Shown here: positions 23,442 to 31,003 of the stretch, one piece after another
Layout of the letters: every line of letters starts with the position of its first letter
Position numbering within the stretch: the stretch's first letter is position 1
DNA from: LMUY01 sp965199095
Lineage (GTDB): Bacteria > Pseudomonadota > Alphaproteobacteria > Acetobacterales > Acetobacteraceae
Reading direction: 5' to 3'
DNA: 64,000 nt
Assembly: GCA_965199095.1 (NCBI GenBank)
Contig: CBDAQM010000003.1
Coordinates: 558,001-622,000, forward strand
Position numbers and translations under genes: made by a program
The notes under the pieces: generated by a model
Told to the model about the DNA's origin: nothing
The model's input: only the letters and a program-made list of their open reading frames with translations
Database searches by the model: none

Positions 23442-25519
23442 TCACCATTTCCTCCAATTAGGTTCGGACTAACCCGAGTGTCTGCGCCGGTTGTCCCGGT
23501 GCTTGTGCCGCCCAGCGCCTTGGCGATGGTGCCGGCGGTGAACGTGCCAACCTTCTGCTTGTCGAGGATGATGTTGCCTTGCATCTGGATGGGCGTGCCA
23601 TCTACGTTGAACCCATCGGCCGGCGTGAACGTGCTAGATTGAGGCAGCGCCCGTGAGGCTGCGGCACTGGCGTGGGAAGCGGCCAACTGCCGCGCTTTTT
23701 CCTTTTCTCCGTATAGCGGATCACGGCCGGCGTCCACGGCCGCAGCAACACCAGCCGCCAGCACTGCACCAGGCAGTGTGAAGGACGCCCCCGCTCCCGC
23801 TGCAATTGCTCCGCCGACGCTCCGGCCGGCGCCAGCTACCCCAAGCAACCGAAGCGCCGGACCGAAAACGAGGATGGCGGTAGAGAGCGCTCCTAGGCCA
23901 GTAGCAATGGCCCCTAGGCCCGCCCCGGCATCGAAGGCAATCCTGGCGAAGTTGGGATTATCGTGCGCCCACTGGCCCAACTTATTCAGGCCAGCCGTTG
24001 CGGCGTCCAGCACCTTCATAGCGTCACCCATGCCGGCCTGCCCCAACTCGGTGGCCAGGTTCGTCATTGCCGCGTTGAACTGTATCACCTTCGCCGCCGG
24101 GTCGACCGCCGCCATGTGTTCAGCCATGTCAGGGCGAGTGTTCCGAATGTTCTGCTGTTCCTTGAGGATCGACGGCATGTCCTTCAGCAGATCGGCGAAA
24201 ATGCCGGCGATTGTGGACCGCTGGGACGCCTTCATCAGCGCCTTGATCTGCGCCTCGGTGCCGTGAATGCCGGCTGCCTCCATTCGCTTCTGCGCCTCGG
24301 CGAGGTAGAGTTGCGGATCGTGGCTCATCAGGGGCAGGTCGTAGATAGCATCCTCGTGGACCTTCATCTTGCCGCCGACCATGCGCCCATTTCGACCACG
24401 ATGGGCGCCGACGCGGGTTAGACCGCCAGGACCAGCAAGGCCGATCTCCATCAAGGCCCCCATGCTTTTGTCGGTGAGCTTGCCTCCCTCAAACACTTGG
24501 GCCATCGACATTAGCGCCGTGCCGGTCCGCTGACCGCCCAGCGCCTGCATAATCCCGGGCAGCTTCTCGTAAGTGAACTCGTCCGATAGCGTCATACCAG
24601 CAACCCGGGCTTGCTTGGCAAACCCGAGGTAATCGGAAGGCGTCACCCGCATGTTTGTGGCGACGGCTGCCCTCTCCATCGCCTTCAGCCGCTGCATGCC
24701 CAGTTCTGGATTGATTTCTCGGACTGTGTGGCCTTGCGCGTCGGTGTGCTCGTCGATCATGCCGCCCATGATTTCGAGCGCCTTCGCGGCAGCGTAACTC
24801 TGGTCGCCCGTCCCGCCAGACCGCTTGTTCAGCGCCTCAAACAGCGTCGTCATCCGGGCGAACTCGGGAAGCAGCTTCTGGGCCTCGCCCAGATCGCCGA
24901 AGACGTTTTTGAGGTCCAACACGCCAGCAAGGTTCTCGCCAACCGTAGTGCCCGGCGCAGACTGCGTGGTAGCGCGGGCAACCCCAAGCGCGGCCTGCAC
25001 CTGTTCCGGCGTGAGCCGCATGTCTGCCGCCAGCACGTCCGTGGTGCGTGCCACGTCGATCGCGGGCGTCAGCGCGTAGCGGACGCCGCCGATCAGCGCG
25101 CCTCCAATAATGCCGGCGCCCATGCCGCCCATCATGATGTTGTGCTCGGAGAACCGTCCGCCGCCATGGCCGCTGCTTGACGCGCCACTGCTGCGCGAGG
25201 CCCGCCCGGATTGCTCCATCGCCTTGGCGCTGGCCTGCATCGCCCGCGCGGTCTCACTGGCATACTCGGCATTGCTGCGAAGGGTGCGGGTCAGGCCAGC
25301 GCCAGCACTCTCAGCGGCCTTCATCGCCTCCGCCATGCGATCCAGGCCCGCCATAGACGAACCGTCCGCGCGCAGATTGCGGCCCAGGCGTGACAGCGCG
25401 GTTGAGGTCTCTTTTACAAGAACATTGAACCTGTCGAAGTCTGCTATCAGCTTGTCGAGAACGCTCCCGACGTTTGTAGCCATTTCCAACTTGACGCCAA
25501 CGGCGTAGGTTTCCAACAT
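23438..25519 (-). CDS. Phage tail tape measure protein
   Basis: About 693 residues from the ATG at 25519 (MLETYAVGVKLEMATNVGSV); an earlier frame start at 25564 is less likely. N-terminal coiled coil (LIADFDRFNVLVKETSTALS), a glycine/alanine-rich hydrophobic stretch (GGMGAGIIGGALIGGVRY, ALTPAIDVARTTD), a central helical body, and a second hydrophobic region (AGLGAIATGLGALSTAILVF) are the usual make-up. It sets tail length and later helps DNA entry. At 693 residues it predicts a tail of roughly 100 nm if intact. Confidence 0.85.
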   Translation of the reverse strand: MLETYAVGVKLEMATNVGSVLDKLIADFDRFNVLVKETSTALSRLGRNLRADGSSMAGLDRMAEAMKAAESAGAGLTRTLRSNAEYASETARAMQASAKAMEQSGRASRSSGASSSGHGGGRFSEHNIMMGGMGAGIIGGALIGGVRYALTPAIDVARTTDVLAADMRLTPEQVQAALGVARATTQSAPGTTVGENLAGVLDLKNVFGDLGEAQKLLPEFARMTTLFEALNKRSGGTGDQSYAAAKALEIMGGMIDEHTDAQGHTVREINPELGMQRLKAMERAAVATNMRVTPSDYLGFAKQARVAGMTLSDEFTYEKLPGIMQALGGQRTGTALMSMAQVFEGGKLTDKSMGALMEIGLAGPGGLTRVGAHRGRNGRMVGGKMKVHEDAIYDLPLMSHDPQLYLAEAQKRMEAAGIHGTEAQIKALMKASQRSTIAGIFADLLKDMPSILKEQQNIRNTRPDMAEHMAAVDPAAKVIQFNAAMTNLATELGQAGMGDAMKVLDAATAGLNKLGQWAHDNPNFARIAFDAGAGLGAIATGLGALSTAILVFGPALRLLGVAGAGRSVGGAIAAGAGASFTLPGAVLAAGVAAAVDAGRDPLYGEKEKARQLAASHASAAASRALPQSSTFTPADGFNVDGTPIQMQGNIILDKQKVGTFTAGTIAKALGGTSTGTTGADTRVSPNLIGGNGD

Positions 25520-25715
25520 GATGTCCGATCTACCCCGTGACGCTTGGTTGATTGCCCGCCACACCGGCTACAATGCCGGCCCGGAGCCGACTTGGCGCAC
25601 GGCGAGCTTCGGTGCCAAGGTCGCGGCCTTGGCTGTCCTGGCGATGTTCGGCAGCTTGGCCGCCTTCCTGTCCATTCCGGTGGCAGCGCTGATATCCAGC
25701 CTGCTGCACGGCTAA
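25518..25715 (+). CDS. Possible small membrane protein opposite the late operon
   Basis: A plus-strand frame of 65 residues starts at ATG 25518 or 25521, touching the tape measure start on the other strand. It has a polar lead (SDLPRDAWLIARHTGYNAG) and a clear membrane span (AALAVLAMFGSLAAFLSIPV). The minus strand here has no convincing gene, leaving an unusual 190-base gap in the late operon. Whether it is expressed is unknown. Confidence 0.35.
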   Translation: MMSDLPRDAWLIARHTGYNAGPEPTWRTASFGAKVAALAVLAMFGSLAAFLSIPVAALISSLLHG

Positions 25716-26170
25716 GGCTTCCACGGAGGCTGTTTGCCGGCCAGGGCATGGCCTACGGCGGCCCCGATCGCATTTGCCGCCTCCTCGCCCTTCCTGTGCA
25801 GCGCGGAGGATAGGAATGGACGGGGGGGCACTCGGGACGTGCCGACTTCCATGTAGACACCTACCTCATCCGGCGTGCCGATGATGGCGGTATTCTCGTG
25901 CACCTGGTGGCCGATCGTGGCGCGCAGTTCGCCCGTCGTCAGCAGAGGGTCCGTGCCTGACACCCGGCCCGTCTGACCCTTGGCGGCCTTGCGTTCGACC
26001 GTGCTGTCTGCCAGCGCGGGCCAGCCGGCATACTCTGTGCCGATCATCGCCTTCGCCTCGTGCTCAACGAGGCTGGCGGCGTGGTCGAGACCGTGATGCA
26101 TTGCCTCTGGCAGGCTGGCCTTGATCCGCAGCAGCTTTTCCTGGAAGGCGTCGAGCGTCAGCGATCCCAA
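25712..26170 (-). CDS. Tail completion protein, HK97 gp10-like / phage virion morphogenesis type
   Basis: About 152 residues, TTG start at 26170 three bases after the frameshifted chaperone product ends. LPEAMHHGLDHAASLVEHEA, KAMIGTEYAGWPALADSTV, GELRATIGHQVHENTAIIG and VGVYMEVGTSRVPPRPFL match the gp10/gpS-like family, including the Y-x-x-x-x-E-x-G-T-x-x-x-P-x-R-P-F-L signature. It caps the tail tube at the neck. Confidence 0.8.
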   Translation of the reverse strand: MGSLTLDAFQEKLLRIKASLPEAMHHGLDHAASLVEHEAKAMIGTEYAGWPALADSTVERKAAKGQTGRVSGTDPLLTTGELRATIGHQVHENTAIIGTPDEVGVYMEVGTSRVPPRPFLSSALHRKGEEAANAIGAAVGHALAGKQPPWKP

Positions 26171-26173
26171 GAA

Positions 26174-26703
26174 CTATCTCTCTTCCCAGCGCATGTTTCC
26201 CCAATCGAAAGTGCCGCCCTCGATCTCGCCGGCCGCCACTATCATTGCGAACCGGCGAGTGACGCTTGAATTTATGGCGACGTTCCAGGGCACGCCGATC
26301 TTCAGCAGTCGCATGAGCTGCCGCATATCGCCGTGCCTGCTCAGTTTTTTACCTGATCCGCCGTCGCGGGAGCGCTGCCGTCAGCGTCATCTTCGTCTTT
26401 GACCAACAGGTCGAGGGCCTTCACGACCGCGGCGTAGCCCTCCGACCCGACACGTCCGACCCAATTTCGGATGATTTGCTTCTTGATGAAGGGCGGGCTG
26501 GGCATCCCATCAATCGACCGCACGCACGCAACGATGGTGGCATACTGCATCCATCGGGCGTTCTGCGAGTTTTCGGCGCCGGCAGCTTCGATCAGGTCAA
26601 ACTCTTCCATCATGTTGAGCCGGCGGATGACGAGCGTCCGGCCTTTGGCGTCAGTAACGGTGTGCGCTTCGGACCCGACCGCCTCTGTCGTCGTCTCGCT
26701 CAT
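26174..26703 (-). CDS. Tail assembly chaperone, with probable -1 frameshifted long form
   Basis: The zero frame runs from ATG 26703 to TGA at 26341 (120 residues): KGRTLVIRRLNMMEEFDLI, EAAGAENSQNARWMQY, IRNWVGRVGSEGYAAVVKAL. Just before the stop is A-AAA-AAC (26350-26344) in the correct register for -1 slippage. A shift there reads through a 56-codon extension (LSRHGDMRQLMRLLK, IGVPWNVAINSSVTRRF, EGGTFDWGNMRWEER) and stops at 26174, giving about 176 residues. Paired short and long chaperones made this way (as in lambda G/GT and P2 E/E') normally precede the tape measure gene, as here. Confidence 0.8.
26344..26350 (-). promoter_or_regulatory. Slippery heptamer for -1 ribosomal frameshifting
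   Basis: Minus-strand AAAAAAC, read in zero frame as A AAA AAC followed at once by TGA, is a classical X-XXY-YYZ heptamer. The -1 frame after it is open for 56 codons with protein-like content. Confidence 0.75.
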
Positions 26704-26969
26704 ACCTGCTTCTCCGTTCCATTCTCAACCTGTGGCCAAATCTCCGCGTAGACCGCGCGCATCAGCGCGATGGCGTTCTCCACCGTCGCCGGCCGCGTGT
26801 GATCGGCCGCGATCAGCCCAGCCGCCAGTGTCGCCGCCACGATCTCCCGCTGGCCCTGGCGCGTGGGAGGAGCCGGCGGCTTATAGGACGGGATGTGGCC
26901 AGTCACTCGCGGCGGAACGGTGTGCGGTTGCCCTCGCTGCTCCGTGCCGAGCTTATGCACGTCGATCAT
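26700..26969 (-). CDS. Phage late hypothetical protein
   Basis: About 89 residues, ATG 26969; its stop overlaps the chaperone start (ATGA). N-terminal half is proline-rich (IPSYKPPAPPTRQGQR); C-terminal half is helical (EIVAATLAAGLIAADHTRP, VENAIALMRAVYAEIWPQV). Placed directly before the tail chaperone. No family recognised. Confidence 0.6.
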   Translation of the reverse strand: MIDVHKLGTEQRGQPHTVPPRVTGHIPSYKPPAPPTRQGQREIVAATLAAGLIAADHTRPATVENAIALMRAVYAEIWPQVENGTEKQV

Positions 26970-27041
26970 CTTCGCTTCCCCCTAAACTGCGTCGTGACCG
27001 CGGCCGCGCCGCGGGTGATCGTGATGGTCCGACGTGTTGGT

Positions 27042-27983
27042 TCATCGCGACCGCGCTACCCCTTTGCCAGTAAGCACATCGCCCAACTGCGGCACCGCCA
27101 GCACCCCGTCCGCCTCGGCCATCGGATCCGCCGTCCATGCCGCCAGCAGCTTGGTCCAGGGCTCGGCCGCCGCCTTCGTCTGCGCCGTCGTCACGACGAT
27201 GCTGGGCGGCCGGACGTAGCCAGCCGGGCGGATCATCGCCATGCCAGTCGCAACGCCGTCACGGAAGGCGTCCAGGCCGAAAGTCGGCAACTCAACCTTC
27301 ACTTCGTCCGAGGCATAGGAACCGCGGTAGCCGCCGCGATCCCGCACAATCGTCCCCAGGCCCATTAAAGGCAGCAGGGCGGCGCGAGTGGCCTCTGCCT
27401 GCCGCTGATACCCCGCTGCCAGTCCGTCAGCGTGCTCGATCAGAGCGTCCAACACGTAGCCCCGATGCCGCCGCTCCAGCCCGGACACCATCGCTCTGGC
27501 TGCGTCGATCTCGGCCTCCAGCGCGTCCATGGCGGCCCGTGCCACCTCCGCCTGGTGACGATCGCCGGTCAGCTTCGTCTCAAGCTGCTCGCGCTCGAAA
27601 CTACGAGCGTCCGCCTTGCTGATTTTACTGGCGCCAGCCTTGATCCAGGCCAAGTGTGCCAGCGTGTCCCGCTCCACCAAAGCACGCAGCGTCTCCTCGG
27701 TCACCACGGGCACGCCCATCTGTTCGAGGTAGGCTGTGCGGGCATCCTCCAGCGCCGCCATCTGGTCGACCGTCTGGATCTGCCAGGCAGCAAACCGAGC
27801 CAGCAAAGCGCGTTTGGATGGCAGTCCGTCTACGTTGATGCCGAGGTCGGCCGCGGATGGTGGGTTGCCGACAGCCGGGTTGATCGGCTCCGGTGCATCA
27901 TCCGCCGACTCGTCTGGTCCGTCCGGTGCACGCAGGTCGGTGTCTCCGTCATCTGGTGCGATAGGCTGTGGGGCTGTGCTCAT
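27042..27983 (-). CDS. Phage hypothetical protein with long helical region
   Basis: About 313 residues, ATG 27983 in an overlap with the terminase stop. An acidic proline-rich start (APDDGDTDLRAPDGPDESAD) is followed by a long charged helical segment (KADARSFEREQLETKLTGDR, MDALEAEIDAARAMVSGLER) and a beta-rich end (YASDEVKVELPTFGLDAFR). Its place right after the large terminase is normally held by the portal gene, which it does not resemble. It may be a minor structural or scaffold-like protein. Confidence 0.55.
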   Translation of the reverse strand: MSTAPQPIAPDDGDTDLRAPDGPDESADDAPEPINPAVGNPPSAADLGINVDGLPSKRALLARFAAWQIQTVDQMAALEDARTAYLEQMGVPVVTEETLRALVERDTLAHLAWIKAGASKISKADARSFEREQLETKLTGDRHQAEVARAAMDALEAEIDAARAMVSGLERRHRGYVLDALIEHADGLAAGYQRQAEATRAALLPLMGLGTIVRDRGGYRGSYASDEVKVELPTFGLDAFRDGVATGMAMIRPAGYVRPPSIVVTTAQTKAAAEPWTKLLAAWTADPMAEADGVLAVPQLGDVLTGKGVARSR

Positions 27984-29455
27984 ACGTCACTCCTGATCAA
28001 GAACTGGTCCGTTGCGCCTGGCCTCTGCCGCGCTGCCATTGCTGCGGGGTTGGTAAGGCTGCCCCAGACATACTGAACGCCTTGCCAGGCCGGGGGCGCG
28101 GCGGCCATCAGCAACGCGCCGCAGACCGCGTTCGCCACGTCGTCATGGCCACCGGGGGGGTGGTCGATGCTGTCCCGGCCACCACGGGCCGTCCGGCGTT
28201 CAAGGTCGCATAGCTGCTTGCCGAGCCGGGGCAGGTCCAGCAGTTCGACCTGATGGCTGTTCAGCGCCGGCAACACGTCACGGTAGATGTCAGATTTGGG
28301 CCGGTCGGATAGATCGTAGGTGATGCCGGCCTTGCGGAACGGCTCGCGGGCAAACTCACCAGCGTAACGGTCCCCTGTAACCCGGGACACGCCATAGGAC
28401 TTCAGCAGCGCGACGAAGTCAGCCACCACCGCCTCAGGGCTGAACGGCGCTTTCACCTCCCGAATCACGTCCAGCACGGCAAGGCTGACCTCTCGGTGCG
28501 CAATCGCCAGCGTCATGCTGTCGCTGCTGCCGCCGGACGGATCGACAAACGCCATATAGACGGTGTCCTCGATCGGGGGCAGTTCATGCCGATCTGGGGC
28601 AGTGCAGGCGTCCACCACTTCACGCGCCACGAACGCGGCTACGTCATTGCGGAACTCGGCGCCATATTCAGCCGCGGCACTGGCCGGATCATCTTGGTAT
28701 GCCTGCTCGATGATGCCGGGATCGATCTGCGGGTTCATCTCCGCCGTGGTGCCGCGCCACACCAGCATGCGAGCGCCATCCCGGCCCCAACTCTCGCGGT
28801 GCGCCTGCCACAAGGCCCCCTTCTTGGCGTAGGGGCTGGACGCGATCAGCAGCATGGCGCCCGGGATGTTGGACAGGCCGGGCCGCAAGGCCGCGAGGAT
28901 TTCCAGATCAGGGTTGGCACTGTCCTCGCTGCGCCAGAACGCCACCTCATCGCAGAGGGCAGCGGCCAAGCTGTATCCCCGCGTCACCCGGAAGCTGGCC
29001 GTGTGGATTTCGATCACCACGCCGTTGGACAAGGTGAGGCTGTCCGCCGTCTCGCCGTTGATCATCGGCGCCAGCGCTTCAGTGTTCGCCATCAAGCCTT
29101 GCACGAACCGGAAGATGGACCGGGCCTGCTTCCGATCGGCGGCGATGATGGCGATGGTGGCAACCTCGCCCGGCGCCAGAAACGGCTCGTAGTCGGGGAT
29201 GACGGCAAGGAAGGTGGCGATCAGCGCCAGCATCCGGCTCTTGCCACCACGGCGGCCGCAGATCAGGGCGGCTTCCTTGAATGGGGCAGCCGGCGGCGTC
29301 TGACGGCCGGTGTGGTGCTCAAACACGGTGACCTGCTCAGTCGTCATCGGCAGGCCGAACAGCGCGCGCAGAAAGACCTTCCATGTGTCCCACGTGTCGC
29401 CGCGAAAATGACGGGCGAACAGATCTGGGCTGTCGAGGGCGTCCGCGATGTTCAA
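27980..29455 (-). CDS. Phage terminase large subunit
   Basis: About 491 residues, TTG start at 29455 overlapping the preceding stop. ATPase domain: Walker A CGRRGGKS, an adenine-contact region, Walker B followed by the catalytic glutamate in AAALCDEVAFW, and LLIASSPYAKKG. Nuclease domain: YMAFVDPSGGSSDSMTLAIA, VTGDRYAGEFAREPFR and PGGHDDVANAVCGALL supply the acidic metal-binding residues of the RNase H fold. It drives DNA packaging into proheads. All motifs are intact although no prohead genes are recognisable here. Confidence 0.9.
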   Translation of the reverse strand: MNIADALDSPDLFARHFRGDTWDTWKVFLRALFGLPMTTEQVTVFEHHTGRQTPPAAPFKEAALICGRRGGKSRMLALIATFLAVIPDYEPFLAPGEVATIAIIAADRKQARSIFRFVQGLMANTEALAPMINGETADSLTLSNGVVIEIHTASFRVTRGYSLAAALCDEVAFWRSEDSANPDLEILAALRPGLSNIPGAMLLIASSPYAKKGALWQAHRESWGRDGARMLVWRGTTAEMNPQIDPGIIEQAYQDDPASAAAEYGAEFRNDVAAFVAREVVDACTAPDRHELPPIEDTVYMAFVDPSGGSSDSMTLAIAHREVSLAVLDVIREVKAPFSPEAVVADFVALLKSYGVSRVTGDRYAGEFAREPFRKAGITYDLSDRPKSDIYRDVLPALNSHQVELLDLPRLGKQLCDLERRTARGGRDSIDHPPGGHDDVANAVCGALLMAAAPPAWQGVQYVWGSLTNPAAMAARQRPGATDQFLIRSDV

Positions 29456-29901
29456 GCGGCTGCTCGGCCAGTGTTGGCGGCATGGTCGGCCACCACGTCT
29501 TTCAGGCTACGTGGCCGCTCAGCCTCACCCTTCATGCCCAGATGGCGCATCAGGCGGGTCAGGGCGCCGGTCCACGCCAGGTAGGCGTTGCTGTCGTGTT
29601 GCGTGAACGCCTCACCCTCGGCCTGCTTCACGTCCAGCAATGCCACTTGCAGAGACAGCCACACGGCCCGCTCGATCATGATGCGCTGGGTCGCAGATGG
29701 CTTGCCGCCAACGTGCGCCATCAGCTCGGCACGGCGGGCGGCCATGAACTTCGCTTCGCGGGTGCGGTGATCGAGCTTCGCGAGTGCGGGAGGACGGGAA
29801 TACGGTTTGAGGCGCGGCATAAGCGCAGCATAAAAGAGGTTCCAGTTCGCCTCTATGCTTATGGTGTGCTCTATCAGTGACTTAGGTGTGCCCTGCGTCA
29901 A
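29452..29901 (-). CDS. Probable terminase small subunit
   Basis: About 149 residues, TTG start at 29901, stop overlapping the large terminase start. Helical: RTREAKFMAARRAELMAHVG, ATQRIMIERAVWLSLQVALL, SNAYLAWTGALTRLMRHLG. The pattern fits small subunits that pair with this kind of large terminase, and the position agrees; no clear helix-turn-helix is seen. First gene of the minus-strand late operon. Confidence 0.6.
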   Translation of the reverse strand: MTQGTPKSLIEHTISIEANWNLFYAALMPRLKPYSRPPALAKLDHRTREAKFMAARRAELMAHVGGKPSATQRIMIERAVWLSLQVALLDVKQAEGEAFTQHDSNAYLAWTGALTRLMRHLGMKGEAERPRSLKDVVADHAANTGRAAA

Positions 29902-30002
29902 ACGTGGCCGAACAACCCGGAACGCCCATGGACAGTTGACGGGAGGAACTGATGCTGTATCTTTCTGGACAACGAACGTAGTCGAGAAGAGACACAGCCA
30001 TA

Positions 30003-30668
30003 ATGGACGGCAAATTTGTCAGCTATCTCCGTGTCAGCACAGCGAAGCAGGGCAATAGCGGCCTCGGCATCGAAGCGCAGCGGGCGGCGGTCCTCGACTA
30101 TCTAAACGGTGGTGCCTGGACGCTGTCAGATGAATTTGTGGAGATAGAAAGTGGCAAGGTGAATACCCGGCCTAAGCTGGAAGCGGCCTTCGCTCGGTGC
30201 AAGCTGACAGGAGCCACGCTGGTGATTGCCAAGCTGGACAGGCTGTCGCGGGATGCCGCCTTTCTAATCGGGCTAGAGCGTGCCGGGGTGAACTTCGTCG
30301 CAGCCGACATGCCGAACGCGAACCGGTTGACGATCGGCATTATGGCGTTAGTTGCGCAAGAGGAGCGTGAAGCAATCTCCCGTCGCACGAGAGATGCCCT
30401 CGCTGCTGCCAAGGTGCGGCGCCAGACGCAAGGGTTGCCTCCCCTTGGCGGGTTCCGCGGTGGACCAAAGGTGGACACGGCTGCCGGCCGGGCTGCTATC
30501 GCCCAGAAGGCGGAAGCGTATGCGACCCGCGTCCGGCCAACGGTGGCGAAGATGCGGGATGACGGCATGAGCCTCCGCCAAATTGCTACGGCGTTGACTG
30601 CCGACGGGATCAAGACCCCACGGGGTGGACTGTGGACGGCTGCCGCGGTGTCCAAGCTGCTGCCCTGA
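30003..30668 (+). CDS. Serine recombinase (resolvase/invertase family)
   Basis: About 221 residues, ATG 30003. Catalytic N-terminal domain: FVSYLRVSTAKQGNSGLGI with the active serine in R-V-S-T, EAQRAAVLDYLNG, then LVIAKLDRLSRDAAFLIGL (L-D-R-L-S-R) and NRLTIGIMALVAQEEREAIS. The C-terminus has a resolvase-type helix-turn-helix (GMSLRQIATALTADGIKTPR). Short resolvase-type proteins invert or resolve DNA. It stands apart from the tyrosine integrase and may control a local switch or be a separate passenger. Confidence 0.85.
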   Translation: MDGKFVSYLRVSTAKQGNSGLGIEAQRAAVLDYLNGGAWTLSDEFVEIESGKVNTRPKLEAAFARCKLTGATLVIAKLDRLSRDAAFLIGLERAGVNFVAADMPNANRLTIGIMALVAQEEREAISRRTRDALAAAKVRRQTQGLPPLGGFRGGPKVDTAAGRAAIAQKAEAYATRVRPTVAKMRDDGMSLRQIATALTADGIKTPRGGLWTAAAVSKLLP

Positions 30669-30848
30669 CGTGACGGCCAGGAAGCCAGATGCCGCAATCC
30701 GGCTCGCTATCCTCGGTAAACGCACCGGTCCGCGCTCAAGGCGGCGCCTGACCGTGGAGGCATGTAAATGCGGGCAGGCTCTTTGTTTGCTTGGGGGCGG
30801 GTGATCGCGCCCACGCCATGCGTGGATTGCGCCAGATGCCGGGGTTTG

Positions 30849-30985
30849 TACAGTGGGAACAGTGGGAACAGTGTTTCAGCCGACTCACGGTCCCAGAACC
30901 TGTGTTCTGGGTAGCCGCTTCGGCCAAATGTCCTCGCGTAGGCCCGCGGAGTAGCTGAAAGACTGTGCCGACTGTTCCCACTGTA
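30849..30985. repeat. Nested inverted-repeat locus between converging genes
   Basis: Outer arms TACAGTGGGAACAGT (30849-30863) and ACTGTTCCCACTGTA (30971-30985) are perfect complements. Inside lie TTTCAGC (30874-30880) with GCTGAAA (30954-30960), and an inner hairpin CCCAGAAC-CTGT-GTTCTGGG (30892-30911). The left arm also repeats CAGTGGGAA in tandem. The locus separates the 3' ends of the serine recombinase and the replication ATPase gene. It could be a replication origin, a recombinase site or a two-way terminator. Confidence 0.7.
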
Positions 30986-31003
30986 CCCGTTGGGCACCGA
31001 GCA

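Noticed and set aside
24611..25180. Long plus-strand open frame opposite the tape measure gene
   Set aside because: Arginine- and histidine-rich content without a start signal; it is the complement of a well-supported gene.
30849..30872. Tandem CAGTGGGAA units considered as the start of a CRISPR-like or iteron array
   Set aside because: Only two short adjacent units with no spacers; better explained as one arm of the inverted repeat.
30707..30997. Minus-strand frame through the inverted-repeat locus
   Set aside because: Its content comes from the repeats, and it has no ribosome binding site or recognisable similarity.
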